DNA of 64,000 nt from Pseudomonadota bacterium (GCA_023423275.1 JAFAFW010000023.1:42337-106336); one strand, 5' to 3'; counted from the stretch's first letter, positions 1-8,896 are shown. Made by a program: numbers and translations. The notes: generated by a model not told the origin, from the letters alone.

Positions 1-127
1 TCCGATGCGGGGCTTCATATCAGGAATAATGATGTGTTGAGTGTGTGCTCACACTTCAGCACTGGCCATCCGGGAGCCCTTCTGCTTGGGGCAGGCTGGC
101 CATTATTAACCATCAAAGGGGAGGACG

Positions 128-1207
128 TCAGAAGATGAGATTGAGCTGGGCAGCATCGTCGTTGTCGTTCTGCTCGAAACTCGACAGCGTGACGCCGACA
201 AGGCGAATGCCCTTGCTGACGGGATAAATGGTGCGTACCAGCCGGATGCTCGCGGCGTGGAGATCATCCCGCGTGGTGATCAACGAGGCCATCGTGCGGC
301 TGCGCGTGATCTGCTGGAAGTCGGCGTATTTGATTTTGACCGTCACCGTACGTCCGTACGCCCGCGCCTTCTCGCACCACCGCCAGACGTCATCGGCCAT
401 GGCTTGAACGGCGGCCTCGATGGCGCCCGGTTCCGTCAGGTCTTCGGCAAACGTCGTTTCCGATCCCGACGATTTGCGCGGCCGGTCCGGAACCACCGCG
501 CGATCGTCCCGGCCGTGGGCAAGACCGTGATACCAGGGACCTGATTTTCCGAAATGCTGTTGCAGGAAAGCGGCCGTCTGATGCTTCAGGTCGGCGCCGG
601 TAAAAATGCCGAGCGCGTTCATCCTGCGCGCGGTGGCCGGGCCGATGCCGTGAAATTTCCCGACGGGCAGGTCGGCGACGAACAAGGCGCCCATGGCGGG
701 TGGTACGACGAACTGGCCGTTGGGCTTGCGATGGTCGGAGGCGAGCTTGGCGAGAAACTTGTTGTACGAAATTCCCGCGGAAGCGGTGAGACCGGTCTCC
801 GAGAGGATGCGCGCGCGGATCTCGGATGCTGTTGCCGAGGCCGTCGCGATGCCGCGCAGGTTCTCTGTCACGTCGAGGTGAGCTTCATCCAGCGAGAGCG
901 GCTCGATGAGGGGCGTATAGTCGGCGAAGATGTTGCGGACCTGTTGTGAAATTGCCCGATAGACGTCGAAGCGCGGCCGCACAAAGATCAGATCCGGGCA
1001 TTGGCGTAGCGCCGTCGTGGAGGGCATCGCTGAGCGCACCCCGTACTGGCGCGCCTCGTAGCTGGCCGCCGCGACAACGCCGCGGCGCTCCCCGTGCCCG
1101 ACGGCGACCGGCTTGCCTCTAAGATCGGAGCAGTCACGCTGCTCGACCGACGCATAGAACGCGTCCATGTCGATATGGATGATCTTGCGGACAGGGGCAT
1201 CCGTCAT
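128..1207 (-). CDS. dinB: DNA polymerase IV (Y-family translesion polymerase)
   Basis: The 359-residue product is a complete Y-family polymerase that copies past lesions and extends mismatched primers. The palm shows the first metal Asp in HIDMDAFYASVE (D13) and the catalytic pair in SLDEAHLD (D107, E108). A helix-hairpin-helix stretch follows (FHGIGPATARRMNALG, about residue 200). The little-finger domain ends in QLNLIF at the extreme C-terminus, which matches the hexapeptide that docks on the beta clamp. The length is normal for DinB. No LexA-type operator was recognised upstream, and the gene stands alone on the minus strand at the window edge. Confidence 0.95.
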   Translation of the reverse strand: MTDAPVRKIIHIDMDAFYASVEQRDCSDLRGKPVAVGHGERRGVVAAASYEARQYGVRSAMPSTTALRQCPDLIFVRPRFDVYRAISQQVRNIFADYTPLIEPLSLDEAHLDVTENLRGIATASATASEIRARILSETGLTASAGISYNKFLAKLASDHRKPNGQFVVPPAMGALFVADLPVGKFHGIGPATARRMNALGIFTGADLKHQTAAFLQQHFGKSGPWYHGLAHGRDDRAVVPDRPRKSSGSETTFAEDLTEPGAIEAAVQAMADDVWRWCEKARAYGRTVTVKIKYADFQQITRSRTMASLITTRDDLHAASIRLVRTIYPVSKGIRLVGVTLSSFEQNDNDDAAQLNLIF

Positions 1208-1318
1208 GGCACGCCCCGTGTATCACGCCGTGAACAAACAGAGAATAGCGGTGCAGATTTTTGCACCGCTTTCCGCGTCGGAGGACCGAATAACCCGTCC
1301 CGAGTCCCGGCTGCGGGT

Positions 1319-2011
1319 CTAGCCGAGAACCAGTCCCGACTCTTCGTAGGCCTTCTGGGCCGCGGGTGTCGCCATCGCTTTGATCAGACGGGCTGACGCC
1401 TCGGCCTGCGGGCTATCCTTGATGATGGCGGCAATGAATGGTGTGGCGCTCTGCACCTCAGGCGGGAAGGGGCCGACGACTTCGATCCCATCGACGACGA
1501 CGAGCTCACTGATCTGCTGGACGGCGAGATCCGCTTTGCCGTTGACGAGCTGCTCGGCCGTGAAGCCCGCGGGAATGACGGTCGCCTTGGCGCGAACTTG
1601 TTCGCCGACGCCGAAGCGATCGATCAGCTTTTCCAGGTAGATGCCGCTGGCGCCGGCGCGCGAATACGCAACGGACCGGGCGTTGACGAGCGCCTTGCTG
1701 AAGGCATCGGTGGTCGAGACGTCGGGCTTCGGATCACCGCGGCGAACGGCCAGGCCGAGTACGGCCTGCGCGAGCGGGGTCGGGCTATCGGGGACGATGG
1801 CCCCCTTCTGCTTCAGCTCATCGGTGGCCTTGTCGGTCACGATGACAATGTCAGGCTTCGCCCCCTTGGCGAGTTCTTGCATGATGACCGTCGTCGGATC
1901 CCATCGGACTTCGACCTTCAGGCCGGTTTCCTTCTCAAATGCAGGAAGGACGACGTTCTCCAGAGCTCCACGCAACGCGAGCCCGCTCATCATGGTGATC
2001 TTTCCGGCCAT
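1319..2011 (-). CDS. ModA-like substrate-binding-domain protein without signal peptide
   Basis: The 230-residue product resembles the periplasmic molybdate-binding ModA family (bacterial extracellular solute-binding type II fold). Family-like stretches are SGLALRGALENVVLPAFEKETG at the start (shown in part), PDIVIVTDKATDELKQKG in the middle and VNGKADLAVQQISEL later. The protein starts at once with the first beta strand (MAGKITMMSG), so no secretion signal is visible. The start has a good ribosome site (AGAAAGGATC before the ATG), so the missing leader is not an obvious start error. It sits 41 bp downstream of the alpha-hydroxyacid oxidase gene and is probably co-transcribed with it. Without ABC partners nearby it may be a cytoplasmic ligand-binding protein; the ligand is unknown. 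Confidence 0.75.
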   Translation of the reverse strand: MAGKITMMSGLALRGALENVVLPAFEKETGLKVEVRWDPTTVIMQELAKGAKPDIVIVTDKATDELKQKGAIVPDSPTPLAQAVLGLAVRRGDPKPDVSTTDAFSKALVNARSVAYSRAGASGIYLEKLIDRFGVGEQVRAKATVIPAGFTAEQLVNGKADLAVQQISELVVVDGIEVVGPFPPEVQSATPFIAAIIKDSPQAEASARLIKAMATPAAQKAYEESGLVLG

Positions 2012-2052
2012 TTCGATCCTTTCTGGGCGCTCTCACATGGCGCCGGTACGCA

Positions 2053-3303
2053 TTACTTCGTCTTGATAAGATAGTCGGCGGACAGATCGGCAAGATTGGT
2101 CAAGCCAAGCATGGCCATGTTGCGGTCGATCTCATCCTTCAGGATGTTCCCTGTGTGAATCACGCCATCGCGGCCCGCGAGAGCATTGGAGAAGATGAAC
2201 GGGCGCCCCACAAACACGGCACTTGCGCCAAGAGCCAGGGCTTTGAGCACATCCGTGCCGCGCCGGATGCCGCCATCGATCATCAGCAGCATGTCGGAAA
2301 CCTCAGCCTTGATAATCGGCAGCATGCGCAGCGGCGCAACCGCATAATCGAGCTGGCGTCCACCATGGCTGGAGAGGATGACGCCATTTGCGCCCAGATC
2401 GCGTGCCCGGCGCACGTCGTCGGGCGCCAGCAGGCCTTTGACGACAAGATTGCCGCCCCAGCACTTGCGGATCAGTTCCAGGTGGGTCCAGGAGAAGCCA
2501 TCCCGACCACTGAAGTTGCGCGTGAGGTTTCGCGAAAACATGGGCGGGCCGCGTTCGGCGTCCATGTTCTCGAAATGCGGAATGCCGTGCAGCAGAATGG
2601 TGCGGGCGATGGTTCCGATCAGCCAGCTTGGGTGCGTGGCGCAATCGAACGCGACACGCGGCGTGACGCGGATCGGCATGCTGTAGCCGCTGCGCTGATT
2701 GTACTCGCGGTTCCCCGGCACCGGCGTATCAGCCGTGATGACGAGTGTCTCGAAGCCAGCCGCGGCGACGCGGGCCACCATCGGCTCGATGCGGGCATTG
2801 TCGCCGGCGAGATAAGCCTGAAACCACGCGGCCGGATATTGCCGCTGCACGTCCTCCAGCTTGATCAGTGACGACGCGCTCATGATCATCGGCTGCTGCA
2901 TGGTATGGGCGGCCGCAGCAAATTCCAGGTCGCCGCGATAGGCCGCTATGGCTGTGCCGCCGATTGGAGAAATGCCAAAGGGAACCGCAAAGCGCCGGCC
3001 GAACAGGGTGATGCTCTGGTCTCTTTGCGCGACGTCGATCAAGGTGCGCGGCAGGAAAGAATAATCTTCATAGGCTTCGGCGGCGGCGCGCTGGGCGGAA
3101 GCGGTTTCAACCGCACCCGCAATGAAGCCATGCACCATGCGCGGCAGAAATGATCTGGCGATCCGTTCGCAATCATGAAGCGCCAGGACGTCGCGCATAC
3201 GCCACGGCGTGCGCTTGGGAGCGGAGATGGCTCGCGGCGGCGCACCGACGTCTGGTGCGGACACGACTGAGGACGGATGCTCTCTGACGTCTGAATTGCT
3301 CAA
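2053..3303 (-). CDS. FMN-dependent alpha-hydroxyacid oxidase/dehydrogenase (LldD/MdlB family)
   Basis: This TIM-barrel flavoprotein family oxidises L-2-hydroxy acids such as lactate, mandelate or glycolate to 2-oxo acids. The active-site signature SSHGGRQLDYA with its catalytic His is present. So are the FMN phosphate-binding segments DGGIRRGTDVLKALALGA and VFVGRPF, and the early PFGISPIGG loop. The reading frame opens with TTG preceded by AGGTGA. An internal ATG at 3198 (MRDVLALHDCER) would give a protein of the family's usual length and drop a 35-residue low-complexity leader, so the start is uncertain. It is likely in an operon with the leaderless ModA-like gene downstream. The exact substrate cannot be read from the sequence. 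Confidence 0.88.
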   Translation of the reverse strand: MSNSDVREHPSSVVSAPDVGAPPRAISAPKRTPWRMRDVLALHDCERIARSFLPRMVHGFIAGAVETASAQRAAAEAYEDYSFLPRTLIDVAQRDQSITLFGRRFAVPFGISPIGGTAIAAYRGDLEFAAAAHTMQQPMIMSASSLIKLEDVQRQYPAAWFQAYLAGDNARIEPMVARVAAAGFETLVITADTPVPGNREYNQRSGYSMPIRVTPRVAFDCATHPSWLIGTIARTILLHGIPHFENMDAERGPPMFSRNLTRNFSGRDGFSWTHLELIRKCWGGNLVVKGLLAPDDVRRARDLGANGVILSSHGGRQLDYAVAPLRMLPIIKAEVSDMLLMIDGGIRRGTDVLKALALGASAVFVGRPFIFSNALAGRDGVIHTGNILKDEIDRNMAMLGLTNLADLSADYLIKTK

Positions 3304-3480
3304 GGCAGGTCACCTGGCGGGCAGGGCGATACCAAAGCCCCTCGCGGTGGCCCCAGTCAACTCGTCCAATGCGCATGTCCTGCGGCCGGCGCAGCTTGGG
3401 AGGGCAATACGGCGTCCGCGATTCGTAAGCGTTTACAGGTTAGAAACCCCGCGATCAAGGTGCAACCAGATCTGCCCCGG

Positions 3481-3514
3481 CAACGAAAACGGGCGTGACA
3501 TTCGCCACGCCCGT
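3481..3514 (-). terminator. putative intrinsic terminator after the TTT binding-protein gene
   Basis: Perfect 9-bp arms ACGGGCGTG (3489-3497) and CACGCCCGT (3506-3514) enclose an 8-base loop. Read on the minus strand the stem is followed by TTTTCGTTG, as expected for an intrinsic terminator. It lies about 96 bp beyond the stop codon of the gene ending at 3610. Confidence 0.65.
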
Positions 3515-3559
3515 CTGCCGTACCCACCCGTGGCCGCGTCTGGCATGACGCGTTGGTTT

Positions 3560-3588
3560 GCGGCGCGCTCCGTTCAAGAGCGCGCCGC
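3560..3588. repeat. perfect 11-bp inverted repeat just past the TTT binding-protein gene
   Basis: Arms GCGGCGCGCTC (3560-3570) and GAGCGCGCCGC (3578-3588) with a 7-base loop lie 21 bp after the stop codon. There is no T-run on either strand, so it may stabilise the mRNA 3' end or act as a T-poor terminator upstream of the stronger one at 3489. Confidence 0.55.
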
Positions 3589-3609
3589 TATTGGCGTTCC
3601 CCCGTTTAC

Positions 3610-4587
3610 TTATTTCGTGAGACCCATCAGCTTCATCATTTCGCCGATCTCGGTGTTATCCTTCTTCATGAATTCGGCGAAGCCTGGCGCATCCGCGTAG
3701 ACCACACCGAAACCGCGGTCGTTCATGAATTTCTTGTAGCCCTCGCTGTCATAGACCTTCTTGAACAGGGCCTCGTAGCGCTTGGCGATCTCGGGCGGCA
3801 GCCCTTTCGGGCCGACCATGCCGCGCCATACGCCCTTGGTCCATTTCGAGCCGGTCGCCTCGTTGAGCGTTGGGACGTCCGGGAACTGCGCGGACCGCTG
3901 GTCGGACATGAATACCAGGCTGCGGACGCGCCCCGCGTCGATGAGGGCGCGCGCTTCCGGCAGTGAGCATGACACGAAGTCAACGCCGCCGGCGGCTAGG
4001 TCCGTCAAGGCCGTCGCAGCGCCGGTGGCGGGCACCCAGCGCGTCGAGTTGGGATCGGCGCCCAGAGAGTTGAGCATGCCGGCCATCGCCAGATGCCAGC
4101 TTCCACCCTGGCTCGTGCCGGACGACTTCAGCGATCCGGGGTTGGCTTTGATGTCGTCAACCAGGTCCTTGATCGTCTTGTATTTCGAGTCCGTGCGAAC
4201 ATGGATTGCCGCCGGGTCAGCATTCATCAGCGCCAGCGGGGTGTAAGAGGCATGGGTGAGATCCGTCAGCCCCATCCAGTGCATCATGTTGATTTCGAGG
4301 GTGATCAGCCCGATCGTGTAGCCATCCGGCTGCGCCGTCGCGATGGCCGAATGGCCCACCACACCGTTGCCGCCCGTACGATTGACGACGTTCACTGGCT
4401 GGCCAAGCTCTTCCTGCAGCACGGCGCCGATAAAACGCGCGACGGCGTCTGTGCCGCCGCCGGCCGCCCACGGTACGATCAGCGTAATCGGCCGGTCCGG
4501 AAATGCGGCTTGCGCCTTGCCGGCGAGACCGAGGCAGACAATTGCGAGGGCGAAAACGGCCGATCGCAACCAATTGTTTGACATCAT
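3610..4587 (-). CDS. tripartite tricarboxylate transporter substrate-binding protein (Bug family)
   Basis: The 325-residue secreted protein has a clear Sec signal (MMSNNWLRSAVFALAIV, cleavage near GKAQA-AFP). The family start FPDRPITLIVPWAAGGGTD follows, then NRTGGNGVVGH, both classic for Bug/TctC receptors that bind carboxylates in the periplasm. The start codon has an excellent GGAGGA ribosome site. No TctA/TctB membrane genes lie nearby, which is usual for the many orphan Bug proteins. Two hairpins follow the gene. The ligand is unknown. Confidence 0.92.
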   Translation of the reverse strand: MMSNNWLRSAVFALAIVCLGLAGKAQAAFPDRPITLIVPWAAGGGTDAVARFIGAVLQEELGQPVNVVNRTGGNGVVGHSAIATAQPDGYTIGLITLEINMMHWMGLTDLTHASYTPLALMNADPAAIHVRTDSKYKTIKDLVDDIKANPGSLKSSGTSQGGSWHLAMAGMLNSLGADPNSTRWVPATGAATALTDLAAGGVDFVSCSLPEARALIDAGRVRSLVFMSDQRSAQFPDVPTLNEATGSKWTKGVWRGMVGPKGLPPEIAKRYEALFKKVYDSEGYKKFMNDRGFGVVYADAPGFAEFMKKDNTEIGEMMKLMGLTK

Positions 4588-4811
4588 TTTGCTTCCTCCA
4601 GATTCCTCCCCAGAGCGTCTTCTCGAGGACCTGCCGGCCGTTTCACGTCTCTGGACCGCGGCTCATTTTGCGCGGCGCAGAAGGATAACCGGGAGCGCGC
4701 TGCATGACTGTCACAGCTCTTATGCTGTTGGTTCATCCAGGATGACTGCGCGCGCCGCGTGAACAGGCGCGCTGAGGCGCGTAGCGATAGTGGTTGGGAG
4801 GGGGCAGAGGT

Positions 4812-5792
4812 TCAGGCCGCCGCGGCGGTGGAAGCATATTCGGCCGCCAGCCAGGGATGCGTGCGGCCGAGCTTCTCGACGAGGAAGTCGACAAAGCACC
4901 GAACCCGCGCGGACGTGTGGCGTGCCCCGAAAAAGACGGCATAAACGCCTTGCAGCTCGCCCGCGTGAAAGTCCTCAAGCAGGGGAATCAGCCGGTGATC
5001 GCGGATGTCTTCGCCGACCTGGAACCAGCCGAGGCGCGCCAGTCCCGTGCCGCCCAGCGCCATATGGCGAAGCGTTTCACCGTTGTTCCCGCGGAAATTA
5101 CCCCGCACGGCGATCTGGCGGAGGCTGCCATCAATCGCAAATGGCCATTCGTTAAGGGTCGAGCGCAGATTGTAGGCGAGACAGTTGTGTGCACCCAGCT
5201 CCGAGGGATGTTTCGGCACCCCGTGCCGCTCAAGATAGGCTGGGGAGGCGACGATCACCCTGCGACTTTCGCATATTTTTCGCGCGGTCAGCGAGCTGTC
5301 CTGGAGCGGACCGACGCGAATGGCAATCTCCGCCTGCTCCTCGATCAGGTCGACGACGGCGTCGCTGAGCGACAAGTCGAGTTCGATATTCGGAAAGCGC
5401 TTGAGAAATTCGGGAATGAGCGGCTGGATGCGATGAACGCCGATCCCCATTGTCGAATTGACGCGAAGCTTGCCGCGCGGCTGCGTCAGATGCTCGGTAA
5501 TCGCGCGTTCGGCATCCTCGATATCGGCAACGATCTTGACGCATCGATTGTAATACAACTCACCTTCCGGCGTCAGCTTCAGCTGTCGCGTCGAGCGGTC
5601 GATGAGCCGCACGCCGAGCTGGCTTTCGATCCGGGACATGAGCTTGCTGACGGCGGAAGGTGTGAGCTTCATGGCGCGCGCGGCTGCAGAAAAGCTGCCT
5701 GAGCCGACAACACGAATGAACGCCTCCATGCGTCCCGTGCGGTCGTGCTCTCTTTCCGGGCTTCGCTGCCTGTCTCGGTGAATTCTTTTCAC
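4812..5792 (-). CDS. LysR-family transcriptional regulator
   Basis: The N-terminal winged helix-turn-helix is typical (MEAFIRVVGSGSFSAAARAM then LTPSAVSKLMSRIE), followed by the LysR effector-binding domain (GKLRVNSTMGIGVHRIQPLI onwards). The GTG start at 5792 has an AGG-rich upstream stretch. The conserved domain starts only at the ATG at 5729, which would give a 305-residue protein of normal family size, so the first 21 residues are doubtful. It is divergent from the epimerase-like gene at 5906 across about 113 bp. LysR proteins commonly control the divergent neighbour, so that gene is the likely target (inference). Confidence 0.92.
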   Translation of the reverse strand: MKRIHRDRQRSPEREHDRTGRMEAFIRVVGSGSFSAAARAMKLTPSAVSKLMSRIESQLGVRLIDRSTRQLKLTPEGELYYNRCVKIVADIEDAERAITEHLTQPRGKLRVNSTMGIGVHRIQPLIPEFLKRFPNIELDLSLSDAVVDLIEEQAEIAIRVGPLQDSSLTARKICESRRVIVASPAYLERHGVPKHPSELGAHNCLAYNLRSTLNEWPFAIDGSLRQIAVRGNFRGNNGETLRHMALGGTGLARLGWFQVGEDIRDHRLIPLLEDFHAGELQGVYAVFFGARHTSARVRCFVDFLVEKLGRTHPWLAAEYASTAAAA

Positions 5793-5905
5793 GGCCCCTA
5801 TTCCTGCTTTGTCTCTGGCCTCAACGGGTTGCCTTTAGCAGACTGCGCCACCCAAGCACGCGCGGTTTGCGCGCCGCGCTGTGAAGAAGAAGGACGGACA
5901 GACCC

Positions 5906-6814
5906 ATGAAGATACTCGTCACCGGGGCGACCGGCTACATCGGAGGATCCGTTGCCACGCGACTGCTGGAACACGGCCATCAGGTGATTGGCCTCGCGCG
6001 TAGCGATGAGGCTGCGACCAGCCTCAAGAAGCGCGGCATCGAGCCGATGGCAGGCTCGCTCAACGATTACGGCCCCTTGCAACAGGCCGCCCGCTCGGTC
6101 GATGCTGTCGTTAACGCCGCGCAAGCCGATAACCCTTTCGTGGTGCTCGCTATTCTGCCGCAGCTCAGCCGCACGGGAAAGGTCTTCATTCAGACCAGCG
6201 GGTCAAGCATTGTCAGCACATACGATGAAGGCGAGTTTGTCGACCGGGTTTTCAGCGAGGATACGCCCGTCACGCCGATGCCCGAAAAAGCGACGCGCGC
6301 GGCTATCGACTCTCAGGTGCTGCGTGCGTCACTGGATGGCGTACGCTCGGTCGTCATCCGTCCGACGCTGATTTACGGACGTGGAATTGGCGTCGAGTCG
6401 AGCAGCGTGCAGATCCCCAGGCTGATCGAACAGGCGCAAAAAGGCGTGGCGCGGCACATCGGGCGCGGGCTGAATGTGTGGTCGAACGTGCATATTGCCG
6501 ACGTTGCCGATCTATATCTTCTGGCTCTGGAGCATGCGCCTGCCGGATCGCTGTTTTATGCGGAGAATGGCGAGGCCTCGATGAAGTCGACCGTCGAGTC
6601 CATCAGCCGGATGCTGGGGCTCGGCGGACGCACGGAGGACTGGCCGATTGAGCAGGCCGCGGCGGCCCTCGGCTCTGGCGCGCACCTCACGTTCGGCTCC
6701 AACAGCCGGGTGCGGGCGGACAAGGCGCGCAGGGTTCTGGGGTGGGAGCCAAAAGGCCCGTCTCTCCAGCATGAAATCGAACAGGGTGTCTACAAGCAGC
6801 TTTACGGTCGCTGA
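5906..6814 (+). CDS. NAD(P)-dependent epimerase/dehydratase-like protein (extended SDR)
   Basis: The 302-residue protein opens with the Rossmann nucleotide motif GATGYIGG after one beta strand (MKILVTGATGYIGG). It retains the extended-SDR plan with VVIRPTLIYGRG and a C-terminal substrate domain. The usual YxxxK active-site pair is not evident, since the segment has QTSGSSIVS and no Y-x3-K, so it may belong to the atypical SDR groups that bind NAD(P) without classical dehydrogenase chemistry. It is divergent from a LysR regulator that probably controls it. The reaction is unknown. Confidence 0.85.
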   Translation: MKILVTGATGYIGGSVATRLLEHGHQVIGLARSDEAATSLKKRGIEPMAGSLNDYGPLQQAARSVDAVVNAAQADNPFVVLAILPQLSRTGKVFIQTSGSSIVSTYDEGEFVDRVFSEDTPVTPMPEKATRAAIDSQVLRASLDGVRSVVIRPTLIYGRGIGVESSSVQIPRLIEQAQKGVARHIGRGLNVWSNVHIADVADLYLLALEHAPAGSLFYAENGEASMKSTVESISRMLGLGGRTEDWPIEQAAAALGSGAHLTFGSNSRVRADKARRVLGWEPKGPSLQHEIEQGVYKQLYGR

Positions 6815-6879
6815 CATTTAACAGCGCCGCAAACGCCGATAATGCCGTAGATGCCGATAATGAAGCCATGGGAGCGAGA

Positions 6880-7173
6880 ATGCCTGCTTATGTCATCGTA
6901 GACCTTCAAGAACTGATCGACGCGGAAAAATTGAACGCCTACAGGCCGTACGGTGCCGCGGCGGTTCAGAAATATGGCGGACGCTACATCGCGCGGGGCG
7001 GTGAGACGGCCAGCCTTGAAGGTGGCTGGACTTCACAGCGGATCGCTATTCTGGCGTTCGATACGCTGGATCAAGCGAAGGCCTGGTACAATTCTCCTGA
7101 GTACGTGGAGGCCAGAAAGGTCCGCGAAGGTGCGTCCCGGACGCGCATCCTGGCGGTTGAGGGCGTTGCCTGA
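6880..7173 (+). CDS. DUF1330 family protein
   Basis: This 97-residue ferredoxin-like alpha/beta barrel protein belongs to the DUF1330 family of unknown function. The recognisable features are PAYVIVDLQ at the start, the central Y-R-P-Y with KYGGRYIARGG, and the closing FDTLDQAKAWYNSPEYVEARKVRE. The chosen ATG (6880) follows GGGAGCGAGA at good spacing. An in-frame ATG four codons earlier lacks such a site. It follows the epimerase-like gene by 65 bp and could share its transcript. Confidence 0.85.
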   Translation: MPAYVIVDLQELIDAEKLNAYRPYGAAAVQKYGGRYIARGGETASLEGGWTSQRIAILAFDTLDQAKAWYNSPEYVEARKVREGASRTRILAVEGVA

Positions 7174-7448
7174 GCTGCCCAGTTTCTCCGCACATGAAGA
7201 GAGCATGGAGCGTCGATCGTTCCATGCCAAAAGGCCCGTTTCGTGCGGTGATTGCGCCGGCGACGCAGCAAGCGCGCGCTGACGTTACCAGGGGGTGCTG
7301 CATCGCCCAGGGCAAACGGGCGAAGAGGCCCAGCAATCAAGCAACCAATAGTTGTGAGGTCGTGTGCGAATCTGGCAGAGTGCATTTCATCGATGGCTGG
7401 ATGAGAGGCCGCAGATGACGGCCGGTCCATGCCCGCTGGGGGATGAAA

Positions 7449-7706
7449 ATGCGCGAGCTCCGGAGCCGCATCGAGGCGGTGCTGCAAGACTATAAGGATG
7501 AAGCCGCTCATGAGGAGCGGTTCGTCGCTGAAGTTCTCACTGTCCTGGCCATGGGGAGCGCAGCGCGCGGCCGCATGCTCGCCGAGATGGCGCAAGTCGT
7601 GGCCCGGCATACGGCAGGCCCCCGGAATTCAAATGACGATCGTGAATTCCGTCGCGGAATCGAGGATCTCGCCCGGTTCGACTATGACAACGCGTATAAA
7701 CAATAG
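7449..7706 (+). CDS. small hypothetical protein
   Basis: This 85-residue, mostly helical, charged protein is not recognised. Coding is supported by a GGGGGATGAAA ribosome site before the ATG and by normal composition (RELRSRIEAVLQDYKDEAAHEE, shown in part as ELRSRIEAVLQDYKDEA). An ATG six bases earlier is in frame but overlaps the ribosome site. The C-terminus (GIEDLARFDYDNAYKQ) is unlike any domain I know. It stands alone between the DUF1330 gene and the convergent secreted-protein gene. Confidence 0.55.
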   Translation: MRELRSRIEAVLQDYKDEAAHEERFVAEVLTVLAMGSAARGRMLAEMAQVVARHTAGPRNSNDDREFRRGIEDLARFDYDNAYKQ

Positions 7707-7783
7707 CCCGTTGTCTCAGTGCGACCTGATTGGGACAAACCGACCTTCCGCGATGCGCGAAGGAAACGCCGTTGCGCTAATTC

Positions 7784-8611
7784 TTATTGATATACTGTCG
7801 AGAGTTGTTCGATCTGCACGATAGTCGCTGCAAGATCTTCGGATCTGGCGATTGGTGCTTTTGGCGGGATCGCCGTCGGAAGCGCTGCTTTGAGCACATT
7901 CATCAGCATGCGAATTTGGCCGAGACTGCGCAGATTGGCGGTTTCAAGTTCGAGCGAGTGGTCGACGTAAATCAGTTCTGCAGACCAGACGAGGCCACGG
8001 CTATATTGATATTGAGTCGGATTGACGAACTGCCCGTTGTCGATCGACGCGGCATATGTAGTGGCGGCGATCCGCAGCACACTATTCACAGCTTTGACGG
8101 CAATTTTGGCGACAGGCGCCGGCAGCGTATCCCGAAAACGATTGAGCAGCGCAGTGAGTTTCTTTTGAGTCGTGTCTGCCCTTTGTTCGTAGGAGTCGTC
8201 TTTGGTTTTGACGGCTTCAACCAAACCCGGCAGCTCATCGCGCAATTCACTTATATCGGGGAGCCCGGCACTTTTCTTCGCTAATTCCTCCCATTCTTTC
8301 ATCAGCGCGTCGAAATGTGGTAGCGCATGAGACCAGTGGCGCCTTTTGACCAGCTCGTCGCCAATGAGCAGATGGCCCTGGATGAGCGCAAAAGCCCCGT
8401 AGATATTTACTTGTTTCTGGATAAACGTCTCTTTGTTGGATTGCGAACCTGCGGCGAATGCGTGCGGAATAACACTGCCGATGGCTATTCCAGGATTTTT
8501 CGCATCCGTAGATTCATCGAGCGTACCTGCAAATGCGGTGGACTGAGAAAAGACTATCGCAGTCGCCAGCGTGGCAATACCTACCCGAAGGCGGCGGTGT
8601 CTAGAGATCAT
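7784..8611 (-). CDS. secreted helical protein of unknown function
   Basis: The 275-residue product has a Sec signal (MISRHRRLRVGIATLATAIV, cleavage near STAFA-GTL). A mature helical domain contains IYGAFALIQGHLLIGDEL and HWSHALPHFDALMKEWEEL. That G-H-L-L-x-G-x-x-L ... ALPHF pattern recurs in uncharacterised alphaproteobacterial periplasmic proteins as I remember them; no function is assigned. The ATG at 8611 follows GGGGAATGAT; a start 14 codons upstream would disturb the signal peptide. It lies downstream of bacterioferritin on the same strand but is separated by a region rich in inverted repeats. Confidence 0.75.
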   Translation of the reverse strand: MISRHRRLRVGIATLATAIVFSQSTAFAGTLDESTDAKNPGIAIGSVIPHAFAAGSQSNKETFIQKQVNIYGAFALIQGHLLIGDELVKRRHWSHALPHFDALMKEWEELAKKSAGLPDISELRDELPGLVEAVKTKDDSYEQRADTTQKKLTALLNRFRDTLPAPVAKIAVKAVNSVLRIAATTYAASIDNGQFVNPTQYQYSRGLVWSAELIYVDHSLELETANLRSLGQIRMLMNVLKAALPTAIPPKAPIARSEDLAATIVQIEQLSTVYQ

Positions 8612-8721
8612 ATCATTCCCCGACGACAACCCGAGCCCAGTAGTGGCATACACCGTCGCTGGATATGACGCTACACGCCATAGTTTGCGAACTGAGAATA
8701 CCTTTGGTTATTGGGGATAAT

Positions 8722-8839
8722 TAATCTGCTTTCGGAATATGCTTTCCGAAAGACTGCCGTCGCGGTGTGCATCCAGCCTAATTCTGATTCAAAGCGCATT
8801 TGTAATCTGCACTCAATTTGATCATCGAGCGCAGATTAC
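8722..8839. promoter_or_regulatory. inverted repeats and three TAATCTGC copies upstream of the secreted-protein gene
   Basis: Two perfect inverted repeats lie here. One is CTTTCGGAA (8729-8737) with TTCCGAAAG (8744-8752). The other is GTAATCTGC (8802-8810) with GCAGATTAC (8831-8839). The octamer TAATCTGC occurs at 8722 and 8803 and inverted at 8831. Neither hairpin carries a T-run. The region lies between the bacterioferritin stop and the secreted-protein start, so it could hold an operator or a terminator. Confidence 0.4.
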
Positions 8840-8896
8840 TGGACATCCTTAGCTGCGGACCCGCCGGACAGGGAGCTGGTGCGCGCGCAAAGCGCC

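Larger units (their letters stand above)
3304..3609. other. intergenic region with two hairpins
   Basis: No gene is visible in these 306 bases. They contain two strong inverted repeats (listed separately at 3489-3514 and 3560-3588) downstream of the minus-strand Bug-type gene, and the probable promoter of the alpha-hydroxyacid oxidase gene on the minus strand. Confidence 0.6.

Noticed and set aside
41..52. Short palindrome GTGTGCTCACAC at the left edge
   Set aside because: Five-base arms only, near the window edge, with no neighbouring gene context to interpret it.
7196..7230. Imperfect dyad around CATGGAGCGTCGATCG after the DUF1330 gene
   Set aside because: It has internal mismatches and no T-run; too weak to call a terminator or operator.
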